64,000 bases of DNA, taken from Deltaproteobacteria bacterium. GTDB lineage: Bacteria; Myxococcota; Myxococcia; Myxococcales; SZAS-1. Positions 32,389 to 40,951 of this stretch are shown here, in pieces. Numbering within the stretch: the first letter of the stretch is position 1; each line of letters begins with the position of its first letter. Both the position numbers and the translations under genes were made by a program. The notes below the pieces were generated by a model. The model saw nothing but the letters and a program-made list of their open reading frames with translations. It had not been told where the DNA came from and did not search any database. The DNA lies in NCBI GenBank assembly GCA_018266075.1, contig JAFEBB010000005.1, positions 124,001 through 188,000 on the forward strand, in the 5' to 3' direction.

Positions 32389-33615
32389 ATGGTCGCGCTC
32401 TGGGACACCTTGATGCTGGCCTTCCGCGCCCTCAGCGCCAGCAAGCTGCGCTCGGCGCTCACCCTGCTGGGCATCATCATCGGCGTGACCACGGTCGTGG
32501 CGATGATGGCGCTCATCGAGGGCCTGCGGAACAAGGTCGACGAGCAGCTCGCGGGCCTGGGCGCCGGCGTGTTCCAGGTGCAGAAGTGGCCGCACGGTCC
32601 CAATTCGAAGGACTGGCACATCTTCGCCAAGCGCAAGGACCTGACCATGGCCGACGCGGCGCTCCTGCGCACGCTGCCGAGCGTGGCCCAGGTGGGCTGC
32701 GAGGCCTGGGAGGGCGCGAAGAAGGTGTCGAGCCACTTCGCCAGCACCTCGGCGAACCAGGTGATCGTGGGCGCCACGCCCGAGTTCCTGGAGAACAACG
32801 GCCTCAACCTCGCCCACGGCCGCTTCCTCACCGACGACGACATCCTCGACGAGCGCCCGGTGGCCGTCATCGGCTACGACGTGGTGGACACGCTCTTCCC
32901 CGGGCAGGAGCCGGTCGGCCAGGAGATCATCATGGCCGGCGCGGTGTACCGCGTGGTGGGCGTGTTCGCGCGGCAGGGCGCGGGGCTCTTCGGCGACTCG
33001 CAGGACAACATCGTCGCGCTGCCCATCACCCAGTTCTTCCTGCACTACGGCAAGGCGCGCTCGCTCAACATCACCATCAAGGCCAAGGACCCGAAGCTCA
33101 TGTCCGTGGCGCAAGATGAAGTGGTGGGCGCGCTTCGTCGCCGCAGGCAGGTGGCGCCGACCGCCGAGAACGACTTCGAGATGTTCAACAACGAGACGGC
33201 CGCCGAGACCTTCAACAACCTCTCCAAGACCATCTCCGCGGCCACGGTGGGCGTATGCCTGTTGAGCCTGCTCGTGGGCGGCATCGGCGTGCTCAACATC
33301 ATGCTCGTGTCGGTGAGCGAGCGGACCAGCGAGATTGGCGTGCGCAAGGCGCTGGGGGCGCGCAAGCGCCGCATCCTCATGCAGTTCACGGTGGAGGCCA
33401 TCGTGCTCTCGCTGCTGGGCGGCGCCATCGGCGTGCTGCTCGGCGTGGGCATCTCCGTGGGCGTGCGCGAGCTGACCCAGATCCCCACCGAGGTGCCGAT
33501 CTGGGCGGTGGGGCTCGGGCTTGGAGTGAGCACGCTCACCGGGCTCATCTTCGGCATCTACCCGGCGTCGCGCGCCGCGCGGCTGGATCCCGCGCTGGCC
33601 ATGCGGGCGAGCTGA
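32389..33615 (+). CDS. MacB-type FtsX-fold ABC permease (second)
   Basis: A 408-residue permease of the same topology, starting 3 bases after the first. The N-terminal helix is ALTLLGIIIGVTTVVAMMALI; the C-terminal helices begin at about residue 285 (VGVCLLSLLVGGIGVLNIMLVSV) with the hallmark SERTSEIGVRKALGARKRRIL. It is the last gene of the efflux operon. Its final codons already lie in phase with the 21-bp repeat array that follows. Confidence 0.92.
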   Translation: MVALWDTLMLAFRALSASKLRSALTLLGIIIGVTTVVAMMALIEGLRNKVDEQLAGLGAGVFQVQKWPHGPNSKDWHIFAKRKDLTMADAALLRTLPSVAQVGCEAWEGAKKVSSHFASTSANQVIVGATPEFLENNGLNLAHGRFLTDDDILDERPVAVIGYDVVDTLFPGQEPVGQEIIMAGAVYRVVGVFARQGAGLFGDSQDNIVALPITQFFLHYGKARSLNITIKAKDPKLMSVAQDEVVGALRRRRQVAPTAENDFEMFNNETAAETFNNLSKTISAATVGVCLLSLLVGGIGVLNIMLVSVSERTSEIGVRKALGARKRRILMQFTVEAIVLSLLGGAIGVLLGVGISVGVRELTQIPTEVPIWAVGLGLGVSTLTGLIFGIYPASRAARLDPALAMRAS

Positions 33616-34038
33616 GCTCGGGCATCGGCTTGCTGCACGACCAGGACGATCTCGCTCCTAACCCGAATGGACTGCGGCTCGGCCCTCGTGGCGTGCGCGC
33701 ACGTTCACGGTGTCGCGACGCCCGCCAAACGGGCCAGCGCCGGTGCCCATCTGGCGTCCTGGCCGCGCAAACGAGGAGGCGGCTCTCCCGAGCGGGCATG
33801 CCTCGAAGCCCATTGGGCGAACGCGCTTCGCCCGCTGGCGCGCGCGTGAGCCCGGGCGGCGGGCCCGCGGTTCCAATTGGCTGGGCTGCGGGCACAGAGG
33901 GAGCACGGAGCAGCCCAGTTGGCATGCGCGCGAGCCAAGCGGGCTGACCTCTCCGCCAGCGAGGCTTGGGCCCGAGCCCATGGGCGCTTCGACCAGGCCC
34001 TGCGTGCTGCCGCCTGAGCACTCCGGGCCAGGGGGGAT
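33598..34038. repeat. 21-bp-period degenerate tandem array with dyad cores
   Basis: Writing the sequence in rows of 21 from 33598 gives 21 consecutive rows that align without a single insertion or deletion. The consensus row starts GCC at columns 1-3 and has GG at columns 9-10; the best rows contain an 11-bp dyad such as GCCCATTGGGC (33808) or GCCCAGTTGGC (33913). Rows are strongly diverged. The array fills the 422-bp gap between the convergent permease and HD-domain genes, which holds no credible gene. A 21-bp period equals two DNA turns and also seven codons: a minus-strand frame open down to 33658 reads as a heptapeptide repeat with P-L-G/P-M-G at a fixed position. Confidence 0.8.
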
Positions 34039-35357
34039 CAGACGCCCATCGACACCGACGTCCGGCCCTTGAGCAGCTTGATGGGCTGGATGGCCATCAT
34101 GTTCATGAAGACCTTGAGCAGCTCGGGGTCGAACTTGTTGCGCATCTCGCTCCACATGAGCATCAGCGCGATCTGCGGGCCGTAGGCGTCGCGGTAGGGG
34201 CGCCGTGAGGTGAGCGCGTCGTAGGTGCAGGCGATGGCGATGATGCGCGAGTAGAGCGCGAGCTGCGCCTTCGGGATGATCATCGTGATGTTGCCGCGCG
34301 AGTCCTTCACGGCCGCGCCGAACTCCACCTTGCACTCCTGGGTCACCACCAGGCGGGTGAGGGTGGTGCGGGTGAGCGCGCGCTCGCGGAGGATGCCCGC
34401 CACGGCGAGCAGCGGCGCGCGGTTCACGTGCGTCTTCTCTTCCTTGGTGAGCGCGCCCTTCTTCTGCACCATATCCAGCGGGATGAAGGCCATGCCCGCG
34501 TCGTGGAAGAGCGCGGTGATGCCCAGCTCGCGCAGCGCTTCCTTCTGCAGGCCCACTTCCTGGCCGAGCACGATGCTGGTGAGCGCCACGTTCACCTGGT
34601 GGAAGGCGAGATAGTCGTCGTCGTCCTTGAGCGTGCTCATGCCCAGGAAGTGGGCGCGCTGCTCGGCAGCGATGTCGACGAAGTCTTGAATCACGCGCGC
34701 GGCCTTGTTGCCCGAGAGCACCTGGCCGGTCTGGCGCACGCTCTTGATGTACTCGCGGATGTAGACGACGCCGCGGCCGTACACCGTCATCGCGTACTTC
34801 TTGCGGTCGACCTTTTGATCGTCGGGGTTCTCGAGGTCGTCCTTGTCGAGCTTCTCTTTTATCTTGGCCCACCGCGTGAGCCGCATGTTGAGGAGCTTGC
34901 GGCCCTGCACGCCTTCTTCGGTGGCGTTGTCCTTCTGCTCCTTCGAGAAGATCCAGACGAAGTTCTTGAGCTCCTCCACGTTGGTGGAGCGGGTGAGGGT
35001 GATGGCGCCGACGTCCTTGGAGCGCATCTCCTGGAGCAGCTCCTTCACGTTGTCGAGGGAGTTGGGGTCCACCTTCACCAGCATGTTGTTCAGGTAGAAG
35101 GCGTTCTTGAGGCCCTGGAGCTCGAGCTTGCCGTCCTTGGCGATGATGGCGTTCGCCGTCTCCACCATGCTGGTGAGCGGCTTCTGGAAGATGGCGTTGT
35201 CGGGGTCGTAGAGCTTCACCGAGCGCACGAGCATGTACAGGTTGGCCACCAGGTTGCGGCCCATCGCCTGCAGCTTTTCGTTGTAGGCACGGCCGAGCTC
35301 GTCCGTGTTCTCACGGTCGGTGGTCTCGACGTTTCCAATTTTCAGGTTGTCGGCCAT
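34038..35357 (-). CDS. HD-domain (HD-GYP-like) protein with N-terminal LY-type module
   Basis: A 439-residue cytoplasmic protein. The C-terminal half has an HD-GYP-like fold: FHQVNVALTSIVLGQEVGL, the metal pair in ITALFHDAGMAF, THVNRAPLL and YDALTSRRPYRDAYGP. The GYP triad and the HHE region are missing, so cyclic-di-GMP hydrolysis is doubtful. The N-terminal 150 residues (SVKLYDPDNAIFQKPLTSMVETANAI...) resemble the N-terminus of the upstream HEAT protein, which suggests a shared module. It sits 3 bases after that gene in a two-gene operon. Confidence 0.82.
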   Translation of the reverse strand: MADNLKIGNVETTDRENTDELGRAYNEKLQAMGRNLVANLYMLVRSVKLYDPDNAIFQKPLTSMVETANAIIAKDGKLELQGLKNAFYLNNMLVKVDPNSLDNVKELLQEMRSKDVGAITLTRSTNVEELKNFVWIFSKEQKDNATEEGVQGRKLLNMRLTRWAKIKEKLDKDDLENPDDQKVDRKKYAMTVYGRGVVYIREYIKSVRQTGQVLSGNKAARVIQDFVDIAAEQRAHFLGMSTLKDDDDYLAFHQVNVALTSIVLGQEVGLQKEALRELGITALFHDAGMAFIPLDMVQKKGALTKEEKTHVNRAPLLAVAGILRERALTRTTLTRLVVTQECKVEFGAAVKDSRGNITMIIPKAQLALYSRIIAIACTYDALTSRRPYRDAYGPQIALMLMWSEMRNKFDPELLKVFMNMMAIQPIKLLKGRTSVSMGV

Positions 35358-35360
35358 GGG

Positions 35361-37139
35361 CTAGCCCTGGTTGTTCGGATCGCCGGTGAGGGCCTTCTTC
35401 ACGTTGAACATCGCCTTGCGCGTCGCAGTGAGCAGGTCCTGATCGGCGGTCTTGTCGGCTTCCGCGATCTGCAGGAGCTTGAAGGCCACCAGCGAGGTGC
35501 TCTGCCCCAGGCCGTTCACGGCGAGGAGCTTCTCCTCGTTGACCTTCTTCTTGTTGAAGAGCGACGCCTTCTGCTCGAGGATTTGCTTGAAGTAGCCGAT
35601 GGCGCCAGGCGCGTCGGTGGCGCCGAGCGCGGCGTACACGGCGATCTGCTCCTTCTGATCGCGCTTCTCGAACTCCGCCGACTTGATGACGCGCAAGATC
35701 TCCGCCACCGCCTTCTCGCGGTCGTACTTGGAGAGCGCACGTGCGGCGCCCACGCGGACTTGAGGGGCGTCGTCGGAGAGCGCCTCCACCACCAGCTTGC
35801 GCGCGCCCTCGGTCTTGGCGCGGGTGATGACGTTGAGCGCCTCCAGGCGCACCGCCAGGTTCCGGTTCTTGAGCGCGGCCGCGAAGATCTTCAACTTGTC
35901 GGGGTAGTCGCACTTGTCGATGATGTAGAGCATGTCGTGGACGGTCTGGCTCTTCTCGGAGTTGAGCCGCGCCACGAAGGGCTCCGGGTTGTCCTTGCCG
36001 AGGGCCGCGAGCGCGTCGCAGATGAGCACGCGGTTGTCCGGCAGCTCGATGCCGTCGAGGATCTCCAGCAGCGAGAGGATGGTGTTGGAGTCCAACGTCA
36101 TCAGGTAGCGGAAGATGTCGGGCGCGTTCTTGGGCTTGCCGGCCTTGAGCACGTCGCCGATGCGGTCGAGGCGCTGGCTCTCGCCCATCTTGGCGATGAA
36201 GTAGTCGCGGAGCGCCTGCGCCGCCGAGGCGAGCTGCGAGTTGCGCTCCAGCGCCTTGAGCTTCACCAGGATCTGATTGATGGAGGCGAAGTCTTCCTGG
36301 AGCAGGAGCGCGTCGAGCACGGATGCAAACGTGTCGCGCATCTCCTCGAGGATGCCGTGGCCGCCGGCCTCCATGGTCTGGAAGAGCACGGTGATGAGCT
36401 TGTTGAAGAGCTTGAGCTGATCTTCGCGGAGCTCGTCCTTCACGCGGCGCTTGAGCTCGTCGGTGCTGGTCTCGCCGGCGATGACGGCGCCGCGCAGCTG
36501 CTCCACGTTGTCGAGCTTGATGTCGAGGTCTTCCGCAGCCAGGCGCGCGAAGCGGAGGTAGTCCTCGCTGTTCGAGCGCAGGCGGCTGAAGAGGTAGCTC
36601 ACCACCTTGTCCACTTCGATCTGCACTTCTTCTTCGCTCATCTCGCCGATGGAGAAGCCCTCCACCAGGATGTACTCGATGTGCTCGAAGCTCGCGGTCC
36701 ACATCTGCGAGAGGATGTCCTCGTCGCCCTTTCGCGTGTCGGAGATGGAGATGAGGGTGAACTTGAGCAGCTCCTCGGCGGTGATGCCGGGGCGGAAGAT
36801 GAGGGCGCGAATGCCGTCTTTGTAGAACTTGTAAGGGATGTTCTCGCCGGAGTCGGCGGTCCAGAGCAGCTCGTTGAAGAGCGTGAAGGCCTGGGTCTCC
36901 ACCTTGAACGACACGGCGCCGAGCTGGTCCACGATCTGGCTGAGCGCCTGGTGCGGCTTCTCGATGAACTCCATGTACTTGCCGGTGGCGTGCCGGTAGA
37001 GGCCGATGCTCTTGATGGCGCGCTGCAAGTGCTGGATGAACTCGGTGGTGAGCTGGAGCTTCTTCTGGTTCTCGGGCTTGGCGAGGGGGTTCTCTTTGCC
37101 ATCCTCGAGGAGCTCGGGCTGTTTCTTCGCGACGGCCAT
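35361..37139 (-). CDS. HEAT-repeat protein, partner of the HD-domain protein
   Basis: A 592-residue soluble helical protein. The N-terminal region (AIKSIGLYRHATGKYMEFIEKPHQALSQI and the ELLWTADSGENIPYKFYKDGIRALIF stretch) parallels the N-terminus of its HD-domain neighbour. The C-terminal third consists of HEAT repeats (LAVRLEALNVITRAKTEGARKLVVEAL, PQVRVGAARALSKYDREKAVAEIL). It is probably a signalling scaffold. The start was set at ATG 37139, with GGAG seven bases upstream; two upstream in-frame ATGs up to 37214 are less convincing. Divergent from the Rsm22-like gene. Confidence 0.82.
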   Translation of the reverse strand: MAVAKKQPELLEDGKENPLAKPENQKKLQLTTEFIQHLQRAIKSIGLYRHATGKYMEFIEKPHQALSQIVDQLGAVSFKVETQAFTLFNELLWTADSGENIPYKFYKDGIRALIFRPGITAEELLKFTLISISDTRKGDEDILSQMWTASFEHIEYILVEGFSIGEMSEEEVQIEVDKVVSYLFSRLRSNSEDYLRFARLAAEDLDIKLDNVEQLRGAVIAGETSTDELKRRVKDELREDQLKLFNKLITVLFQTMEAGGHGILEEMRDTFASVLDALLLQEDFASINQILVKLKALERNSQLASAAQALRDYFIAKMGESQRLDRIGDVLKAGKPKNAPDIFRYLMTLDSNTILSLLEILDGIELPDNRVLICDALAALGKDNPEPFVARLNSEKSQTVHDMLYIIDKCDYPDKLKIFAAALKNRNLAVRLEALNVITRAKTEGARKLVVEALSDDAPQVRVGAARALSKYDREKAVAEILRVIKSAEFEKRDQKEQIAVYAALGATDAPGAIGYFKQILEQKASLFNKKKVNEEKLLAVNGLGQSTSLVAFKLLQIAEADKTADQDLLTATRKAMFNVKKALTGDPNNQG

Positions 37140-37228
37140 TGCCACTCCGGGATCGCGCGCGGGGCGCCAACCTGTTAGCTCCTTCATTGTACCCCTGCGC
37201 CGCCAAGCGCCCAACCGGACGAGCCCTC

Positions 37229-38359
37229 TTGAGAAACGCCCTCCCGCTGCCCTTCGCGCCCGCCCTGGACGCCCTGATGGCGCGCCTCGTCGCGCGCTAC
37301 ACCGGCGGCCGGCCCACGCTGAAGGCGGACGAGGTGGGGGAGCTGGCCTGGGGCGTGTCGTCGCTCTGGGAGGGCTTCACCGGAAAGCGCGAGCTCGCGG
37401 GAGAGGGCTACCTCGCCGATCCGCAGCTCCTGCAGGCGTACACGCTCTATTACCTGCCGCGGTCGTACGTGCAGGCGCGGCTGGCGCTGCGCCACCTGGA
37501 GGGAAAGAAGGTCTCCAAGGTGCTCGACCTGGGCTCCGGGCCTGGGCCGCTGTTGTTGGCTGCGGCCGACGCGTTCGGGCTCCAGAAGTCGCAGCTGACG
37601 GCGGTCGATCACGATCCGCGCGCGATGAAGCTGGCGGCCGAGCTCACGGGCGCTCGCACGTTCACCGCCAAGCTGCCCCAGCTTCCGCCCCCGATTGCGA
37701 ACGAGTCGTTCGACCTCCTCACGCTCGGACTGGTGGTGAACGAGCTCTTCAAGGGCCAGCCCGACGCCGTGCAAAAGCGCGCGCAGTGGCTGCACACGCA
37801 GGTGTGGCCGCGCGTCGCCGAGGGCGGGCACCTCGTCATCGTGGAGCCGGCGCTGCGCGAGACGGGCCGCGAGGCCCTGCAGCTCCGCGACGCGCTCGTG
37901 GCTTCGGGGATGCGCGTCATCGCGCCGTGCACGCGTCAGGGCAACTGTCCCGCGCTCGAGAAGGACCGCGACTGGTGCCACGCCGGACTGCGCTTCAAGC
38001 CGCCCAAGGCGCTGGAGTCGATCGGCCGCGCGGTGGGCATCGACCCCTCGGACGTGCGCTTCAGCTACTTCATCTTCGAGAAGTCGCCTGCGCCGAGCGC
38101 GGCCGGCGAGGGCCTGCGCGTGGTGAGCGAGCGCATGGAAGAGAAGGGCCGCATGAAGCTCTGGGTGTGCGGCGAGCGCGGTCGCGTGCTGCTCGACAGG
38201 CAGGACAAGCACAAGACCGACGCGAACGCCGCCCTCGACGAGCTCCAGCGCGATGACCTGGTCACCGTCGAGGGCGCGGAAGAGCGGCCCGGGAACCTGC
38301 GCGTGCTCGCGGAGACGCGCGTGGCGCGGGTTCAGCGCGCGGAAGCGTCGGGCGCCTGA
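37229..38359 (+). CDS. Rsm22-like small ribosomal subunit methyltransferase family protein
   Basis: About 376 residues. A Rossmann methyltransferase core is visible as VLDLGSGPGPLLLAAADAFG, then LTAVDHDPRAMKLA, with the Rsm22-type phrase YYLPRSYVQARLALRHL before it. The family's C-terminal cysteines are present (APCTRQGNCPALEKDRDWCHAGLRF) and may bind an Fe-S cluster. Rsm22 proteins are tied to mitochondrial ribosome assembly; the bacterial function is unclear. The start is uncertain: TTG 37229 is chosen as the best position clear of the divergent gene, with ATG 37277 as alternative. Confidence 0.8.
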   Translation: MRNALPLPFAPALDALMARLVARYTGGRPTLKADEVGELAWGVSSLWEGFTGKRELAGEGYLADPQLLQAYTLYYLPRSYVQARLALRHLEGKKVSKVLDLGSGPGPLLLAAADAFGLQKSQLTAVDHDPRAMKLAAELTGARTFTAKLPQLPPPIANESFDLLTLGLVVNELFKGQPDAVQKRAQWLHTQVWPRVAEGGHLVIVEPALRETGREALQLRDALVASGMRVIAPCTRQGNCPALEKDRDWCHAGLRFKPPKALESIGRAVGIDPSDVRFSYFIFEKSPAPSAAGEGLRVVSERMEEKGRMKLWVCGERGRVLLDRQDKHKTDANAALDELQRDDLVTVEGAEERPGNLRVLAETRVARVQRAEASGA

Positions 38360-38360
38360 G

Positions 38361-39458
38361 TCATCGCGCCACGCCTTCGACGACGCTCACCAGCACCGGC
38401 GTGTGCACCACGCGCGTGAGCTCGAAGCCGGCCCGATCGAGCAGCGCGCGCATCTCCGCGCGGCTGCGCTGGCGGCCCTCGTCGCAGACGGTGAGCATCT
38501 GCAGATCCACGAACGGCCCCGGCCCATCGGTCGTGTCCGGCTCGACGAGCATCTCCGTCACGAGCACGCGATTCCCGGGCTGCATGGCCTTGCGGACGTT
38601 TCGCAGGATCCGCAGCGAGCGCGCGTCGTCCCAGTCGTGGAGGACGTCTTTGAGCAGGTACGCGTCGCAGCCCGCGGGCACGTCGTCGAAGAAGCTGCCG
38701 GGCCAGAGCTGAACGCGCTCGAGCATGCCTTGCCCGCGCAGGTAATCGCGCGCGAGGTCGATCACGCCCGGCCCATCGAGCAGCGCACCCTGGAGCGCGG
38801 GGTGCGCGCGCAGCAGCGCCGAGAGCAAGTGTCCGCGGCCGCCACCGACGTCACACACGCGTCGAACCTCGTGCCACGGATAGGCCGCGGCCACGCTCGG
38901 CGCCATGGAGAGGGTGAGCTGCGTCATCACCTCGGCGAAGAGATCGCGCTCGTCGGGATGCTCGTCGAAGTAGGTCCACACCGACTTGCCGAACACGCGC
39001 GGAAAGGCGCTCTTGCCCGTGCGCACCGTCTCCGCGAACGAGGCCCACGCGCCTGCGGTGCTCGGACTGCCCATGTACGCCGCGTACGCGCGCACCGACA
39101 GCGGTCCATCCGAGCGCAGCACTTCCGACAGGCGCGTGTTGCCCCAGCGTCCATCCGCGAGTCGCTCGAAGATTCCGAGCGTGGCCAGCGCGCGCAGCGT
39201 GCGCTCGAGGCCATCGCGATCGAGACCCGTGGACTGCGCGAGCTCCGCACCCGAGCGCGGACCGCTGTGAAGCAAGTCGGCAATCCGGTGCTCGGCGACG
39301 AGGGCCAGCGTCTGCGTGGCGCCGGTGCCCATCGCCCGCTCGACGATCACCAGCTGCGCCGGGACGATTCGATCGGCCAGCCCATGCAGCGCGCGGCGGA
39401 ACGCGAGCATCAGCTTCACGGCGAACCGCGGCGGCGGCGTGGCGAGCAGGTCGATCAT
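38361..39458 (-). CDS. O-methyltransferase (acetylserotonin O-methyltransferase-like)
   Basis: A 365-residue SAM-dependent methyltransferase. The N-terminal winged-helix dimerisation domain (IADLLHSGPRSGAELAQSTGLDRDGLERTLRAL) is followed by the catalytic part with the SAM site VCDVGGGRGHLLSALL and the family motif DAYLLKDVLHDWDDARSLRIL, whose histidine is the usual catalytic base. Such enzymes methylate hydroxyl groups of small molecules, often secondary metabolites. The ATG overlaps the esterase stop as ATGA, so the two genes are coupled and may act on the same compound class. Confidence 0.88.
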   Translation of the reverse strand: MIDLLATPPPRFAVKLMLAFRRALHGLADRIVPAQLVIVERAMGTGATQTLALVAEHRIADLLHSGPRSGAELAQSTGLDRDGLERTLRALATLGIFERLADGRWGNTRLSEVLRSDGPLSVRAYAAYMGSPSTAGAWASFAETVRTGKSAFPRVFGKSVWTYFDEHPDERDLFAEVMTQLTLSMAPSVAAAYPWHEVRRVCDVGGGRGHLLSALLRAHPALQGALLDGPGVIDLARDYLRGQGMLERVQLWPGSFFDDVPAGCDAYLLKDVLHDWDDARSLRILRNVRKAMQPGNRVLVTEMLVEPDTTDGPGPFVDLQMLTVCDEGRQRSRAEMRALLDRAGFELTRVVHTPVLVSVVEGVAR

Positions 39459-40783
39459 CCGTGCGGGAAGAACGTCTCGGGGATGTTGTGGAAGCGGCCG
39501 GCCCAGTGCGGCCAGTCGTGGGTGCCGCCTTGCTCGGTGACGTGCGTGCACGCGTAGTCGTGCGCCTGGAGCGTCTGCCAGAGCTGCTGGGTGACGGCGA
39601 GGTTGTCGTCGCTGGTGCTGTCGCCGGTGCCCGAGTCGAGGTACCAGGTGATGGACTTGGTCGACGCGTTCTGCACTGTGGTGATGAGCTCGTTGTTGTT
39701 CCAGAAGAACGATCCCGACTGCGACGCCGAGTGTCCCCAGATCTCCGGCCGCTGGAACGCGATGTAGCCGGAGATGAGCCCACCCAGCGATTGGCCTGCG
39801 ACCACGCGGTGCGACGCGTCCGCGAGCGTGCGGTAGTGCGTGTCGATGAAGGGCACGAGCTCGTCGGAGAGCAGCTTCACGTACTCGTCGCCGCGCGGAT
39901 TGGGCGCGACCTGCGGCGAGTACGTCGGGTCGTAGTCCCACACGTACTCGTTGCCGCGGTTGTTCTGATCGTCGAGCGCGACCGTCACCAGGATGATGGG
40001 CGCGCTCGTCGAGCCATCGATCGAACCTTGCAGCTTCTGATCGAACTGGCCCTTGGTCAGCGCCTCGCGGCCGTCGTGGTTGTAGATGACCGGCAGCGCG
40101 TCGCTCGCCTGGAAGTACTGCGGCGGCAGGTACACGAACACGTCGCGCGTGTTGGCCTCCACGGTCGACGTGAAGTGCTCGCGCCGCGTATTTCCCTCGA
40201 GGAGCGCGTGGCCGGGCAGGGTGACCATGGCGTTGAACGTGCCCAATCCCGAGCCTGGATCGATGCCGTCCCAGCTGAGCCACGGATCGAGCTCGTCCTC
40301 GAGGAACGCGCCGTTCACCACGAGCTTGTAGGCGTGCCGCTCCTGGTCGCCGAAGTGCTGCGTGGCGATGAACAGGCTCGTGCCGCGCACCGAGAGCATC
40401 GGCTGCGCCGTGGTCGACCAGCCGTTCCAGTCGCCCGCGACCGATGCCGCGCCCGTGCCGCGGTAGAGGAAGGTGACGTCGTCGCCGTTGCGCAAGGGCG
40501 TGCCGCCGGAGGTCGCCACGTCGGCCATGAACTGGTCGATGCGCGCTTCCTGGCTCACCTCGTCCTGGATGCCTGCCAGGTCGGCCTGGAGCTGGGTGAG
40601 CAGGGCCACGGGCGCGCCGAGGCGTGGGTCGTCGTGCGCGGCGGTGGGCAGCCCGGCGTCCGAGCCGCCGTCAACGAGCCCGGCATCGACGCCGCCATCG
40701 CCCGTCCCACCTGGCTGACCGCAGCCGCCGAGCAGCAGCAGGGCGCCCAGGAGGGCCAGCGTTTGACGGGTTGGCGTGTCCAC
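39455..40783 (-). CDS. Lipoprotein esterase of the Fes/enterochelin-esterase type
   Basis: About 442 residues. The signal peptide ends in the lipobox LLGGC. An N-terminal beta domain (FLYRGTGAASVAGDWNGW) resembles the E-set/CBM48-like domain of Fes-type esterases, followed by an alpha/beta hydrolase with the nucleophile elbow VAGQSLGGL and DVFVYLPPQYF upstream. A final THDWPHW contributes the histidine. The substrate is unknown; Fes itself opens cyclic siderophore esters. GTG 40783 is chosen since it begins a standard signal peptide; a GTG at 40813 is also in frame. Confidence 0.82.
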   Translation of the reverse strand: MDTPTRQTLALLGALLLLGGCGQPGGTGDGGVDAGLVDGGSDAGLPTAAHDDPRLGAPVALLTQLQADLAGIQDEVSQEARIDQFMADVATSGGTPLRNGDDVTFLYRGTGAASVAGDWNGWSTTAQPMLSVRGTSLFIATQHFGDQERHAYKLVVNGAFLEDELDPWLSWDGIDPGSGLGTFNAMVTLPGHALLEGNTRREHFTSTVEANTRDVFVYLPPQYFQASDALPVIYNHDGREALTKGQFDQKLQGSIDGSTSAPIILVTVALDDQNNRGNEYVWDYDPTYSPQVAPNPRGDEYVKLLSDELVPFIDTHYRTLADASHRVVAGQSLGGLISGYIAFQRPEIWGHSASQSGSFFWNNNELITTVQNASTKSITWYLDSGTGDSTSDDNLAVTQQLWQTLQAHDYACTHVTEQGGTHDWPHWAGRFHNIPETFFPHG

Positions 40784-40843
40784 GGCGGCCGCAGGTCGTA
40801 GCACGGGCGGCACCGGCCGCGGAATGGCCCGGTCATGAAGCTG

Positions 40844-40873
40844 TTGCGGTGGCCGGACCCCCTTTGCTACAAG
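40844..40873 (+). promoter_or_regulatory. Weak sigma70-like promoter candidate for yajC-secDF
   Basis: TTGCGG at 40844-40849 and CTACAA/TACAAG at 40867-40873 with 17-18 bp spacing, in the gap between the divergent esterase and YajC genes. The match to consensus is moderate. Confidence 0.33.
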
Positions 40874-40951
40874 GGCGCGTTTTTCGGGAACGAGTGGCCC
40901 AGGTCTGGAACGGGCGAGCCCGGGTAGGGCAGCTCGTCATAGGAGCCTATT

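Noticed and set aside
33658-34872. Minus-strand ORF running through the 21-bp array and into the HD gene
   Set aside because: Upstream of 34038 it is out of frame with the well-supported HD protein. The part over the array has no start with a ribosome binding site, so it is kept only as a hypothesis in the array finding.
34428-37178. 916-residue plus-strand ORF opposite the HD and HEAT genes
   Set aside because: It mirrors the two minus-strand genes, is full of Leu/Val/Glu/His low-complexity runs typical of antisense frames at high GC, and has no family motif.
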